Assembly: GCA_964580105.1 (NCBI GenBank)
Contig: CAZOJJ010000010.1
Coordinates: 13,328-77,327 of the forward strand
DNA from: CAZOJJ01 sp964580105
GTDB lineage: Bacteria > Bacteroidota > Rhodothermia > Rhodothermales > Rubricoccaceae
Direction of reading: 5' to 3'
DNA: 64,000 bases
Below the pieces are notes generated by a model. The model saw nothing but the letters and a program-made list of their open reading frames with translations. It ran no database searches and was not told where the DNA came from. A program made the position numbers and the translations under genes. Positions 8,499-16,292 of this stretch are shown piece by piece; positions within the stretch are counted from its first letter, which is position 1, and each line of letters begins with the position of its first letter.

Positions 8499-8782
8499 AT
8501 CGCGGCGGCTCGTTGGAGGGACCCACTCGGGGGAGAGGGGCCCAGGGCCCCCACGCACGGCGTCCCTGCTGCGCAGCCGCAGAGCCGGCACCTGCCTCCC
8601 TCCCCTCGGCCGTCGCCGCAGAAGTTATCCACAGGCGCTAACCCGGCCGCGCAACCGTCACGACGGCAGGAGCGAACGCCCGGGCCGCCGTCGTACGCGG
8701 ACCGTGGAAAAGGGCTTTGGCGCCCCGTTATCGCTCTTTTTCCAGACGGTTCGCCCGATCTTCAAAAAAGTGGCGAGCGGGG
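8499..8782. other. intergenic region without a recognisable gene
   Basis: No frame here resembles a protein. It contains one perfect 9-mer DnaA-box-like word (TTATCCACA, 8625-8633) and a weak inverted pair TGGAAAA/TTTTTCCA near 8703-8743. A single box without neighbours or replication genes is not enough for an origin. Confidence 0.6.
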
Positions 8783-8811
8783 TTGGCAGGCTTCACCTCA
8801 AGCTCTAGTTT
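8783..8811 (+). promoter_or_regulatory. putative housekeeping promoter of mltD
   Basis: TTGGCA (8783-8788), a 17-base spacer and TAGTTT (8806-8811, followed by AGG). The tRNA-Ala promoter at 27595 has the same layout and the same TAGTTT box. The implied transcript start is about 35 bp before the gene. Confidence 0.5.
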
Positions 8812-8854
8812 AGGCCAGGTCGTGTAATCCCCACCAGCCCCGGAGAATTTCCTG

Positions 8855-10711
8855 ATGCCACGCACGCTATCGGCGGCGCTGGCCTCGCTGTTCCTCGCTA
8901 CCCCCGTCCTGGCCCAGTCCCCCGCGTCGGACGCCGCGCTGCCGGTCCGGTCGGCTCAACCCCTCCGGGTTGAAGCCACCGTGCTGCCGCTCGACCCCGC
9001 CGCCCCGGACTCGCTGACGGCCGAACAGCTCGCCCGCCGCGTTGCCCGCCTCTACACCCGCCAAGCCGAACTCCTCGAAGCCGAGGCCACCGGCGATCAC
9101 TCCCGCTACGAAGCCCTGCTCGAAGGGCTCGTCCGCGACGTCCAGATGCTCGCCGAGCGCCCCGGCGTGCCCGAGCAGCCGCGCTTCCGCGAGGTCTACA
9201 CCTCCATCCTGACCGAGTACGAGCAGTACTACGACGAGCCGGCCCTCGACCGCGGCGAGATCTACCCGTTCCTCGCCGACGCCTTCGCGGCCGACGCCGG
9301 CCTCGACGGGCCGCTGCTGGAGCACGTCGAGCTCCCGACGCTGACGAGCTCCTACACGACGGTCTTCCCGATGGAGGTCAACCGCTCGGTGGAGAACTTC
9401 ATCGCGTTCCTGCTCCGCTCGCCGGGCCACGTCAGCCGCCTCCGCTCGCGCGCCGACACCTACTTCCCGATGATCGAGCGCATCCTCGCCGAGGAGGGCG
9501 TGCCCGACGAGCTGAAGTACCTCGCGATGGTCGAGAGCGCGCTCAACCCGCGCGCCCGCAGCCACGCCGGCGCCGCCGGCATGTGGCAGTTCATCTCGGC
9601 CACCGGCCGCGCCTACGGCCTCCGCGCCCAGAGCGACGTGGACGACCGCCTCGACCCCGAGCGCGCCACGCGCGCCGCCGCGCGCCACCTCCGCGACCTC
9701 CACGAGCGCTTCGGCGACTGGCAGCTCGCCCTCGCCGGGTACAACTGCAACCCGGCCCGCATCCAGCGCGAGATCACGCGCGCCGAGGCCCGCCTCGGCC
9801 GCCGCGCCACCTTCTGGGACATCTACGACCACATCCCCCGCGAGACGCGCGGCTACGTGCCGATGTACATCGCCACGGCGCTCGTGCTCTCGAACCCGGA
9901 GGCGTTCGACCTCCCGCCGGCCGAGCCCGGCCCGCGCTACGTCTTCGACACGATCCCCGTCGAGGGCGGCACGCCGCTGGCCAGCATCGCAGCGGTGCTC
10001 GACGTGAACGTGGAGGTCATCCGCGCGCTCAACCCGTCCATCCGCCGCGACCGCGTGCCGGAGCAGCGCGACCCGTGGATGCTCCGCATCCCGATGGGCT
10101 ACTACGACCAGCACGCCGAGGCGCTCGACCGCTTCGCGCCGCGCTCGGCCCGCGGCAGCAGCCTCTACGCCGCGCGCACGGTCAACTACGGCACGCGCGC
10201 CCACCGGCCCATCGCGCCGGGCGACGGCGAGCTTCCGCTCCTGGCCTCGGGCCGCCGCTCGACCCCCGTCACCCGCACGGTGAGCGCGTCGCCGGTGGTG
10301 GAGGAGCCGGGCACGCCGGTCCGCACCGTCGCCGACGAAGCGGCCGAGGAGGCCCCGGCGGCGGCCAGCAACCGCCCGCGCACGACGACGCACCGCGTCC
10401 GTCGCGGCGAGACGCTCTCGGGCATCGCCTCGCGCTACGGCGTGACGGTCCGCCAGATCATGAACGCGAACAACCTACGCTCGACGCGCATCCGCGCGGG
10501 CCAGCGCCTTCGCATCACCGGCGGCTCGGCGGCGGCGGCGAGCAGCTCGCAGACGGTCACGCACCGCGTCTCGCGCGGCCAGAACCTGACGAGCATCGCG
10601 CGCCGCTACGGCGTGACGGTCCGCCAGATCATGGACTGGAACAACCTGCGCTCGACCACCATCCGGCCGGGTCAGCGCCTCCGCATCCATACCCGTCGTA
10701 GCGTCGGCTGA
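8855..10711 (+). CDS. mltD: membrane-bound lytic murein transglycosylase D-like, two LysM domains
   Basis: A 618-aa periplasmic enzyme that cuts the glycan strands of peptidoglycan. Signal peptide at 1-21 (LFLATPVLAQ). The SLT domain begins near residue 215 with the catalytic Glu in YLAMVESALNPRARS (about residue 227), followed by AAGMWQFISATGRAYGL and the NCNP-containing LALAGYN block. Two LysM repeats lie at about 510-553 and 567-612 (each THRVxRG, IxxRYGVTVRQIM, NNLRST and GQRLRI) and bind glycan. No lipobox Cys is seen, unlike E. coli MltD. A GGAGAA Shine-Dalgarno precedes the ATG, and a strong terminator follows. Confidence 0.93.
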   Translation: MPRTLSAALASLFLATPVLAQSPASDAALPVRSAQPLRVEATVLPLDPAAPDSLTAEQLARRVARLYTRQAELLEAEATGDHSRYEALLEGLVRDVQMLAERPGVPEQPRFREVYTSILTEYEQYYDEPALDRGEIYPFLADAFAADAGLDGPLLEHVELPTLTSSYTTVFPMEVNRSVENFIAFLLRSPGHVSRLRSRADTYFPMIERILAEEGVPDELKYLAMVESALNPRARSHAGAAGMWQFISATGRAYGLRAQSDVDDRLDPERATRAAARHLRDLHERFGDWQLALAGYNCNPARIQREITRAEARLGRRATFWDIYDHIPRETRGYVPMYIATALVLSNPEAFDLPPAEPGPRYVFDTIPVEGGTPLASIAAVLDVNVEVIRALNPSIRRDRVPEQRDPWMLRIPMGYYDQHAEALDRFAPRSARGSSLYAARTVNYGTRAHRPIAPGDGELPLLASGRRSTPVTRTVSASPVVEEPGTPVRTVADEAAEEAPAAASNRPRTTTHRVRRGETLSGIASRYGVTVRQIMNANNLRSTRIRAGQRLRITGGSAAAASSSQTVTHRVSRGQNLTSIARRYGVTVRQIMDWNNLRSTTIRPGQRLRIHTRRSVG

Positions 10712-10735
10712 CCGCGCGCCGCACGGATCTACCTG

Positions 10736-10767
10736 GAGGGGCACGGCACCACGTCGTGCCCCTCTTT
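10736..10767 (+). terminator. intrinsic terminator after mltD
   Basis: GAGGGGCACG (10736-10745) pairs perfectly with CGTGCCCCTC (10755-10764), with a 9-base loop, followed by TTT. It lies 24 bp after the stop codon. Confidence 0.8.
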
Positions 10768-11236
10768 CGTTGAGGCGACGGATCCGATCATCCTCGGAAT
10801 GCCGGTATCCACGATGACGCGCCTCAGGCCGCTCAGCGGCTGTTTGGGGGCGTGCTCGCCCCTCGGTTCGGGGTCATCCCGGCCTCCGAGCCGGGATCTC
10901 CAAGAAAACCTGTGGTGCCCTCTCATCTGGAGATCCCGAAAGCGAAGCGTCCCGAAGGCATCACGTCCGGAAGGCATCACGTCCGGAAGGCATCACGTCC
11001 GGAAGGCATCACGTCCGGATGACACGCTGGAAGGGGGAAGGCAACGCCCATGGATGCCCCAAACGGGTTCTCAGCACCCCGCCACCTTCGCCCTCTCTAC
11101 ACGTGGCACCGGGGACGCCTGCTGCCCCGTACCCCTACGCGACGCCGATCCGCGTCCAGTCCGCCCTCCTCGGCGCCGTGCCCTAGGCGGTCCCGGCCGA
11201 CCTCGACGCCTGGCGGGAGGAGGCCCGGCGGAACAA
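10768..11236. other. intergenic region with gene remnants and repeats, no intact gene
   Basis: No intact gene is seen. A GGGATCTCC / GGAGATCCC inverted pair lies near 10891-10937, a 16-bp repeat array at 10955-11018, and a possible gene tail before 11240. In that tail frame YATPIRVQSALLGAV, an in-frame TAG and then ADLDAWREEARRNN suggest a short decayed protein end. The tail evidence is weak. Confidence 0.45.
10955..11018 (+). repeat. tandem repeat, 4 x 16 bp
   Basis: Four exact consecutive copies of AAGGCATCACGTCCGG, in non-coding DNA upstream of the minus-strand oxidase terminus. Confidence 0.9.
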
Positions 11237-12202
11237 CTAGCCGTCCGCCACCAGCGCCCGCACCTCATCCACCACCTCGTCGGCACAGCCCCAGGCGAGG
11301 GTGTAGCCGGAGCCGCCGTGGCCGAGGTTGTAAACCACGCCACCGCCGTTCGACCAGCGCTCGGCCTCCAGCCGCACGGCCGTCCGCCCCGGCCGCAGCC
11401 CCACGCGCACGGCGCGGACGGCCGCCGCCGCCAGCCTCGGCTCCAGGCGCACGGCCCGCTCCAGAATCGCCTCCGTCGTCGCGGGGTCGGGCTCGGTATT
11501 CCACACGCCGCGCAGCGTCGTCCCCCCGACGATCACGTCGTCCGAACGCGGGATGAGGTAGGTGAGTGCGTCGGCGTCGTCCTCGTCGAGCACGACACGA
11601 TCCAGGCCGGGGTTGTCCACGAGGACGATCTGCCCGCGGATGGGGTAGAGCGCCGCGTCGTCCAGGAGACGCTGGCTCCCCAGCCCCGTACACACCACGA
11701 CGACGCGGCCGGGCCGGACGACCTCACGGAGGTGCCCCACCTCCACGCCCGCCTCGATGGGCACGCCGAGGCGGGCGAGCCGGGCTTCGAGCCGCCGCAG
11801 GTACACCGGACTCTCGGCGACGGGCACGGTGCACGCGAGGGCGGCGGCGAAACCGGGCGGCGGTGGGACGCGGCGGAGGTCCGGGACGGCCTCGGCCCAC
11901 GACGGCCACGCGGCCGGGCGGCGGTGGTACTCTACGAGCGGGCGCATCCGCACGCCCGAGCCCGGCTCGCCGGCCTCGGCTTCGTAGACGGCAAAGCTGG
12001 CCCGGCACCAGCGGAGCACGCGGTCGGGCGGCTCGGCGTGGAACGGGTGCCACAGCGCCGCCGCGACGGCCGAGGTCGTCGCTTCCGGCCGGTCCTTCGA
12101 GACGACGCGCACGGGGAAGCCGGCCTCGGCCAGCCGCACCGCGCTCGCCAGCCCCGCGATGCCCGCACCGAGGACCAGGACCTCCGGACGCGTGGCGCTC
12201 AT
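11237..12202 (-). CDS. D-amino-acid oxidase-like FAD-dependent oxidoreductase
   Basis: A 321-aa flavoprotein that probably oxidises an amino or imino acid. The N-terminal dinucleotide fold VLVLGAGIAGLASAVRLAEAG (residues about 7-28) binds FAD. Later landmarks are the ALWHPFHAEPPDR loop, CTGLGSQRLL, YPIRGQIVLVDNPGL and the C-terminal NLGHGGSGYTLAWGCA, the DAO-family end that closes on the flavin. Length is slightly under the eukaryotic enzyme (about 345 aa). The ATG at 12202 overlaps the stop of the upstream glycosyltransferase by 4 bp, so the two are translationally coupled. The substrate cannot be told from sequence. Confidence 0.88.
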   Translation of the reverse strand: MSATRPEVLVLGAGIAGLASAVRLAEAGFPVRVVSKDRPEATTSAVAAALWHPFHAEPPDRVLRWCRASFAVYEAEAGEPGSGVRMRPLVEYHRRPAAWPSWAEAVPDLRRVPPPPGFAAALACTVPVAESPVYLRRLEARLARLGVPIEAGVEVGHLREVVRPGRVVVVCTGLGSQRLLDDAALYPIRGQIVLVDNPGLDRVVLDEDDADALTYLIPRSDDVIVGGTTLRGVWNTEPDPATTEAILERAVRLEPRLAAAAVRAVRVGLRPGRTAVRLEAERWSNGGGVVYNLGHGGSGYTLAWGCADEVVDEVRALVADG

Positions 12203-14079
12203 CGCATTTCGTGCAGGTAGGCCTGCGCTCGGGCCCGAAGCCGGCGCACGTCGGCGTCGTCCGCCGCGCCGGCCGTCAGCGAGAGGTACTGCTCGAAGCG
12301 GCGGCGCGCCTCGCCGAGGTCGCCGGCTTCCCGGGCGAGGTTGCCGAGGTGGAAGTAGCCCACCCAGCACGCCGGCACCGGCTCCCGGTCGGCGTGGCTG
12401 ACGGCCTCCTCCAGAACCGAGCGGGCCACGTCGGGCTGCCCCTGGAGGTAGCGGATGACGCCGAGGTTGCTCCCGAATGCGCAGGCCGCTCCGGGGCTGT
12501 ACGCCCGCCCGTTCTGGAGCATCGAGGCGGCCTCCTCCAGCTGCCCGCGCTGCTGATAGATGATCGCGAGGCGCTCGTACGGTCCGGCGCGGTCGACCCG
12601 CGCGTCTACGAGCGGCCGGAGGAGCGCCTCGGCTTCGCCGAGCCGCCCTTCGGCGAGGAGGCCGTCGGCACGGCCGAGGACGGCGGAGGCCATCGGGCGG
12701 AGTTCGAGCGAGCGCGCGAAGGCCCGGTCCGCCTCGGCGTTGCGCCCCTCCGCCCGCAGCGCGACGCCGTACTGGCTCCACGCGAACGCCGAGGCGGGGT
12801 CCGTCTCCACGTTGCGCTCCCACAACGCGATCTCGCTCGTCCACACCCTGTTGTAGCGGAGCGTGAGGGCGAGCAGCGGGATCGCCAGGAGCACGGTACC
12901 GGTGAGGACCCGCGCGGCGACCTGGGCGGGCGTCCTCCGGCCCTGCGCGAGCCACGCGGCCAGCGTCGGGACGACGAGCAGGAGGGCGCCGAGGAGGGGC
13001 AGGTAGAGGTACCGGTCGTGGACGAGGTGCTCGGGCGGGAAGGCGGGGATGTTGAGCGCCGGGAGCAGCAGGAGCGCGAAGAGGGCGAGGCCGAACGCCT
13101 GGACGCGCCCGCGCCGGGCCATCCACACGGCCGCCGCCGCCGCGAGGCCGACCGCCAGCAGCGGCCCCCAGAAGGCAGCCAGCCCGAGGTCGCCGGGGCC
13201 GACGGGCCGGAGTGGGTAGCTCGGGCCCAGCTCGACCGGGACGAGCATCTGGCGCAGGTAGAAAAAGACGAGCGCGGGCGCCGTCAGCAGGGCTTCGACG
13301 ACGCCGTGCTCCCACGGCGCCTCCTGCGCGAACCGACCCAGCACCGCCTGCCGCGCCGCGAGGTAGGCGACGGCGACCGCCACGAAGGGGGCCGACGCTT
13401 TCAGGGCGAGCGGGAGCCGCGCCCGCCACGGCTCTCGCTCGTCCGCAGCATCGGCCAGCACGAGGGCGAACACGAGCGCCGGAAGGACGACGCCGACCTC
13501 CTTGGCACCCACGGCTACGACCGCGAGCACGAGCGCGAGGGCCCAGCGCCACACCCCGCCCTTGCGCCGGGCGTCGAGCACCAGCAGGAGCGCCCCGAGG
13601 AGCGCGCTCCCGAGCAGCAGGTCCGGCGAGCCCGCGATCCACGCCACACTCTCCACGTGCACCGGGTGGACGGCGAACACGACGGCGACCGCCGCCGCCA
13701 GCCAGTCGCTGCGTCCGAGACGCCGCGCCAGCAGAAACGCGAGCCCCGTCACGAGCACGTGCAACAGGACGTTGGTGCCGTGCCACCCGAACGGGTTCAG
13801 CCCGAAGACCCGGTGGTTGAGGATCATCCACGCCACGAACGTGGGCCGCCAGTAGTTGCTGCGGGCCTCCTCGTCCTCTCCGCCGCGGAACGCCCAGACG
13901 TCGGAGGTCAGCGCCTCGCCGATGAGGGCGTTCTCCTGGATGAGCGGGTTGGCGACGATCTGGCGGGTGTCGTCGTAGACGAACGCACCGCCGAGGGCGT
14001 TCAGGTACGCGACGGCCGCGAGGAGCAGGGCCGCGGGGAGGAGCCAGCGAGGGGCGGGGGCTTCTTTCGAAACGGCCAT
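12199..14079 (-). CDS. TMTC-like membrane O-mannosyltransferase with C-terminal TPR repeats
   Basis: A 626-aa polytopic membrane protein. The N-terminal two-thirds has about ten transmembrane helices with TMTC/PMT-type landmarks: YLNALGGAFVYDDTRQI in the first loop (acidic catalytic pair region), YWRPTFVAWMILNHRVFG and HPVHVESVAWIAGSPDLLLG. Residues about 430-620 are TPR helices (for example AFAWSQYGVALRAEGRNAEA and GYFHLGNLAREAGDLGEA). Family members transfer mannose from a polyprenyl phosphate to proteins. The start at 14079 lies 29 bp after a polyprenyl-phosphate glycosyltransferase gene that could make its donor. The TPRs probably select protein targets. Confidence 0.8.
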   Translation of the reverse strand: MAVSKEAPAPRWLLPAALLLAAVAYLNALGGAFVYDDTRQIVANPLIQENALIGEALTSDVWAFRGGEDEEARSNYWRPTFVAWMILNHRVFGLNPFGWHGTNVLLHVLVTGLAFLLARRLGRSDWLAAAVAVVFAVHPVHVESVAWIAGSPDLLLGSALLGALLLVLDARRKGGVWRWALALVLAVVAVGAKEVGVVLPALVFALVLADAADEREPWRARLPLALKASAPFVAVAVAYLAARQAVLGRFAQEAPWEHGVVEALLTAPALVFFYLRQMLVPVELGPSYPLRPVGPGDLGLAAFWGPLLAVGLAAAAAVWMARRGRVQAFGLALFALLLLPALNIPAFPPEHLVHDRYLYLPLLGALLLVVPTLAAWLAQGRRTPAQVAARVLTGTVLLAIPLLALTLRYNRVWTSEIALWERNVETDPASAFAWSQYGVALRAEGRNAEADRAFARSLELRPMASAVLGRADGLLAEGRLGEAEALLRPLVDARVDRAGPYERLAIIYQQRGQLEEAASMLQNGRAYSPGAACAFGSNLGVIRYLQGQPDVARSVLEEAVSHADREPVPACWVGYFHLGNLAREAGDLGEARRRFEQYLSLTAGAADDADVRRLRARAQAYLHEMR

Positions 14080-14108
14080 GTGGCGATGCGTGGGTCGGCG
14101 GGCGGAGG

Positions 14109-14909
14109 TTAGCCCTCCGCCGCCCCACTCCGCAAGGCGACCGAGGCGGGCATCGCCGAAGCGGCGGCGTACGCCCCGCGCCACCGCGCCACCGCGATGG
14201 CGAGGAGATCCTGGACACCCCGCAGGGCATCGCGGCGCAGGTCCACCCGGCGCGACGCCTCGTAGTGCCAGGTCACAGGGACCGACGCCAGCCGGTAGCC
14301 GAGCCGCCGCGCCACGAAGAGAACCTCTACGTCGAACCCGCTCGTCACGCTGGGCCCATGGATCGTGCCCCGGCGGTCGGGGTGGTAAAGACGAAGGTGG
14401 TCGAAGACGCGAAGGACGGCATCGCGGCGGAAGGCTTTGAAGCCGCACTGCGTGTCGGGCAGCGCGAGGCCGAGGAGGAGCGTGCGCAGGGCCGCCTGCC
14501 CCCAGCTCATCGCGAGGCGGCCCACCGGCGCCCCGGGGCGTCGGAACCCCCGGCTGCCGAGCGCCACGTCCGCCCCCGCCTCGAGGGCCGCGAGGAGGTC
14601 CCCGGCGTGGGCGATGGGGGTGGCCTGGTCCATGTCGGTGAAGAGCACGACCGGCGCGCGCGCGGCTTCGATGCCCGCCATGACGGCCGCCGCCTTCCCG
14701 GCATGGGCGATCCGCACGAGGCGGTCCGGCGCCCGCAGCAGCGCCTCGGCGCGGGCGGCCGTATCGTCCTCGCTGCCGTCGTCCACGACCACCACCTCTA
14801 CGTCGAACGGCTGGCGGTCGCGCCAGGCGAGGACGTCGCCGAGCCGGCCGGCTCGGAGGGCCGAGGCCTCGTTGTAGGCGGGGAGCACGATGGAGAGCCC
14901 GGGCGTCAT
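14109..14909 (-). CDS. family 2 glycosyltransferase, dolichyl-phosphate glucosyl/mannosyltransferase-like
   Basis: A 266-aa GT-A enzyme. Motifs in order: LSIVLPAYNEA, VVVVDDGSEDDTA, KAAAVMAGIEAA, the metal-binding LFTDMDQATP, and the DPM/DPG-synthase signature DTQCGFKAFRRDA, then FDVEVLFVARRLG and VPVTWHYEASR. No membrane segment is seen at the C-terminus. It should load a sugar from a nucleotide donor onto a polyprenyl phosphate on the inner face of the membrane. It is first in a minus-strand operon with the TMTC-like transferase, the likely user of the product. Confidence 0.87.
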   Translation of the reverse strand: MTPGLSIVLPAYNEASALRAGRLGDVLAWRDRQPFDVEVVVVDDGSEDDTAARAEALLRAPDRLVRIAHAGKAAAVMAGIEAARAPVVLFTDMDQATPIAHAGDLLAALEAGADVALGSRGFRRPGAPVGRLAMSWGQAALRTLLLGLALPDTQCGFKAFRRDAVLRVFDHLRLYHPDRRGTIHGPSVTSGFDVEVLFVARRLGYRLASVPVTWHYEASRRVDLRRDALRGVQDLLAIAVARWRGAYAAASAMPASVALRSGAAEG

Positions 14910-14968
14910 GGCCGCACGATACGGCAGGCGCTCCATACGCCCAACCCCGGGACCGGCGCTACGCCCCG

Positions 14969-15376
14969 TTACGCCCCGCCGTCCTCGCGGCCGAAGGCCG
15001 CCCCCTCCCGCATCAGCCCCGCGTAGCGGTAGGCCCAGGCCTGGAGCCGGTCGAGCGTGGCCGCGTCGAGGTCCATCCGGTCGGCGAGGTCGCGGAGGGC
15101 CTCGTTCTCGGCCGGGTCTACGCGGCCGTCGGCGTGGGCCACGGTGAGCAGGTTCATCAGCGCCACGGCGCGGAGGCGCGGGGTGTCGAAGACGTAGTTG
15201 AGGTCGCCGACGGCGTCGGGGTCGGCGGCCGTCTCGGCGGCGAGGCCCGCCTCGGCGTAGAGCCGGTCGAGGATCTCCACCTCGGAGAGCGCCAGCCGGT
15301 GGTCGGCGGCGATGACCTGGCGGGCGAGGATGAAGAGGGCGCGCTGCTGGTCGGGCGACAGCTCGTGGAGGAACAT
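14969..15376 (-). CDS. TerB-like tellurite-resistance family protein
   Basis: A 135-aa all-helical acidic protein. The helix pair QRALFILARQVIAADHRLALSEVEIL and the second half ALMNLLTVAHADGRVDPAENEAL repeat the TerB pattern of acidic metal-binding turns (ADxxLxxxE, ADGRVDPxE). TerB-fold proteins are usually small cytoplasmic scaffolds tied to stress systems. The ATG at 15376 is 109 bp from the divergent start of the next gene, so both may share a regulatory region. Confidence 0.7.
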   Translation of the reverse strand: MFLHELSPDQQRALFILARQVIAADHRLALSEVEILDRLYAEAGLAAETAADPDAVGDLNYVFDTPRLRAVALMNLLTVAHADGRVDPAENEALRDLADRMDLDAATLDRLQAWAYRYAGLMREGAAFGREDGGA

Positions 15377-15485
15377 GGGCCGTACGAAGGGGAAGGCGGG
15401 ACAAGGTAACCGAGCGCCGCCGAACCGGGCGGCCGGAACCGCCTCCGGCCGGCCGAGATTGGAGGCGGACCCGCTCCCGCTCCCC

Positions 15486-15935
15486 ATGGCTCTCCCCTCC
15501 GATCCCGACGCGCTCGCGCGCGACCTCGACGCCGCGCTGCCCGACGCCGGCGGCCTCGTCCTCTTCGACGGCGCCCTCGAGGCCGACGCCCTCGCTGCGG
15601 CCGACGCCCTCGCCCAGCGACGCAGCCTCCGCCTCCACCGCGTCCACGCCGCCGACCTGCTGCACGACCGTTTCGGCGCCGTCCGCGGCAACCTCCGCGA
15701 GGTGTTCGACGAGGCCCACGCCGCCTCCCTCCTCCTCCTCACCGAGGCCGACGCGCTGCTGACGGCCTCGCCCGCGCTGGACGACGACGACCCGGAGGGG
15801 CCGCCCGCCTCGGTGCGCCTCCGGCGCTACCTGCTCGACCGCACGGCCGCCTTCGAGGGGATCGTCGCGCTGGCCGTGGCCTCGGTGGCGCCGTACGACG
15901 ACCTCCGTAGCCACGCCGTGGTCGTGCCGCGCTGA
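15486..15935 (+). CDS. AAA-ATPase-like protein lacking a P-loop, unknown role
   Basis: A 149-aa protein. Residues 65-110 (DRFGAVRGNLREVFDEAHAA then LLLLTEADALLT) match the stretch of AAA+ ATPases from the GESExNLRxVFDEA helix to Walker B. RLRRYLLDRTAAFEGIVALA matches the following sensor-1 region. There is no GxxxxGKT Walker A, and the N-terminal 60 residues (LVLFDGALEADALAAADALA) look like a degenerate core. It is likely non-hydrolysing, a partner rather than a motor. It is divergent from the TerB-like gene. Confidence 0.6.
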   Translation: MALPSDPDALARDLDAALPDAGGLVLFDGALEADALAAADALAQRRSLRLHRVHAADLLHDRFGAVRGNLREVFDEAHAASLLLLTEADALLTASPALDDDDPEGPPASVRLRRYLLDRTAAFEGIVALAVASVAPYDDLRSHAVVVPR

Positions 15936-15948
15936 GCGTCGAGCGGGG

Positions 15949-16209
15949 TCAGTTGCGCGGCAGCTCGCTCTGGGCGTCCTCGCGGAGCGCGGCGCGGATG
16001 TACTGGAACAGCGCCGCGCGGCCCGCGCCGTAACGGTAGAGCCGGTCCGCGTCCGCGCGCATGCGGATGTGGCACGTCGGCAGGCCGGGGATGGCGATGG
16101 AGCCTTCGACGAGGGCGCGGTCCCCGTCCTCGTGCGCGGTGATGCGGACGAAGTCGAGCGTGGCGTCCTGGAAGTCGCCCGGTTCGAGTCGGTAGCCGTC
16201 GGGGTGCAT
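15949..16209 (-). CDS. 86-aa unknown protein with an apparent sigma-28 promoter
   Basis: MHPDGYRLEPGDF begins a compact 86-aa protein: a strand-rich first half (LDFVRITAHEDGDRALVEGS), then LPTCHIRMRADADRLYRYG and a C-terminal helix (RAALFQYIRAALREDAQ). There is no signal peptide, no membrane helix and one Cys. I do not recognise the family. About 26 bp before the ATG is a site closely matching the four sigma-28 promoters of the flagellar genes in this window, so it may belong to the motility regulon. The stop lies 14 bp from the convergent AAA-like gene. Confidence 0.6.
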   Translation of the reverse strand: MHPDGYRLEPGDFQDATLDFVRITAHEDGDRALVEGSIAIPGLPTCHIRMRADADRLYRYGAGRAALFQYIRAALREDAQSELPRN

Positions 16210-16215
16210 AGCGAA

Positions 16216-16254
16216 GCCGAGAGGGTCGGCCGGGTTATCGGCCGCCCTCTCGGC
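16216..16254 (-). other. 16-bp-stem hairpin enclosing the putative sigma-28 minus-10 box
   Basis: GCCGAGAGGGTCGGCCG (16216-16232) pairs with CGGCCGCCCTCTCGGC (16239-16254) with one bulged T and a 6-base loop. It follows the minus-strand gene ending at 16293 but has no T-run on that strand, so it would be a weak terminator. The loop coincides with the GATAA of a promoter-like box. Confidence 0.5.
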
Positions 16255-16261
16255 TCGTTAA
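16235..16261 (-). promoter_or_regulatory. putative sigma-28 promoter for the 86-aa gene
   Basis: On the minus strand TTAA (from 16261) is followed by CCGATAAC (from 16241); the offset of 20 bases and the CCGG that follows match the flagellar sigma-28 sites in this window. It sits within a hairpin, so coincidence with a terminator is possible. Confidence 0.45.
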
Positions 16262-16292
16262 ACCGTGCGCGGGGATGTGCGCCGCCGGGTGC

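Noticed and set aside
8625..8633. Perfect DnaA-box word TTATCCACA suggesting an origin
   Set aside because: Only one box, no AT-rich unwinding region and no replication genes nearby; a 9-mer can occur by chance.
8706..8740. Minus-strand GCGATAACGGGG as a sigma-28 box
   Set aside because: No TTA element 19-20 bases upstream and no gene in the right position downstream.
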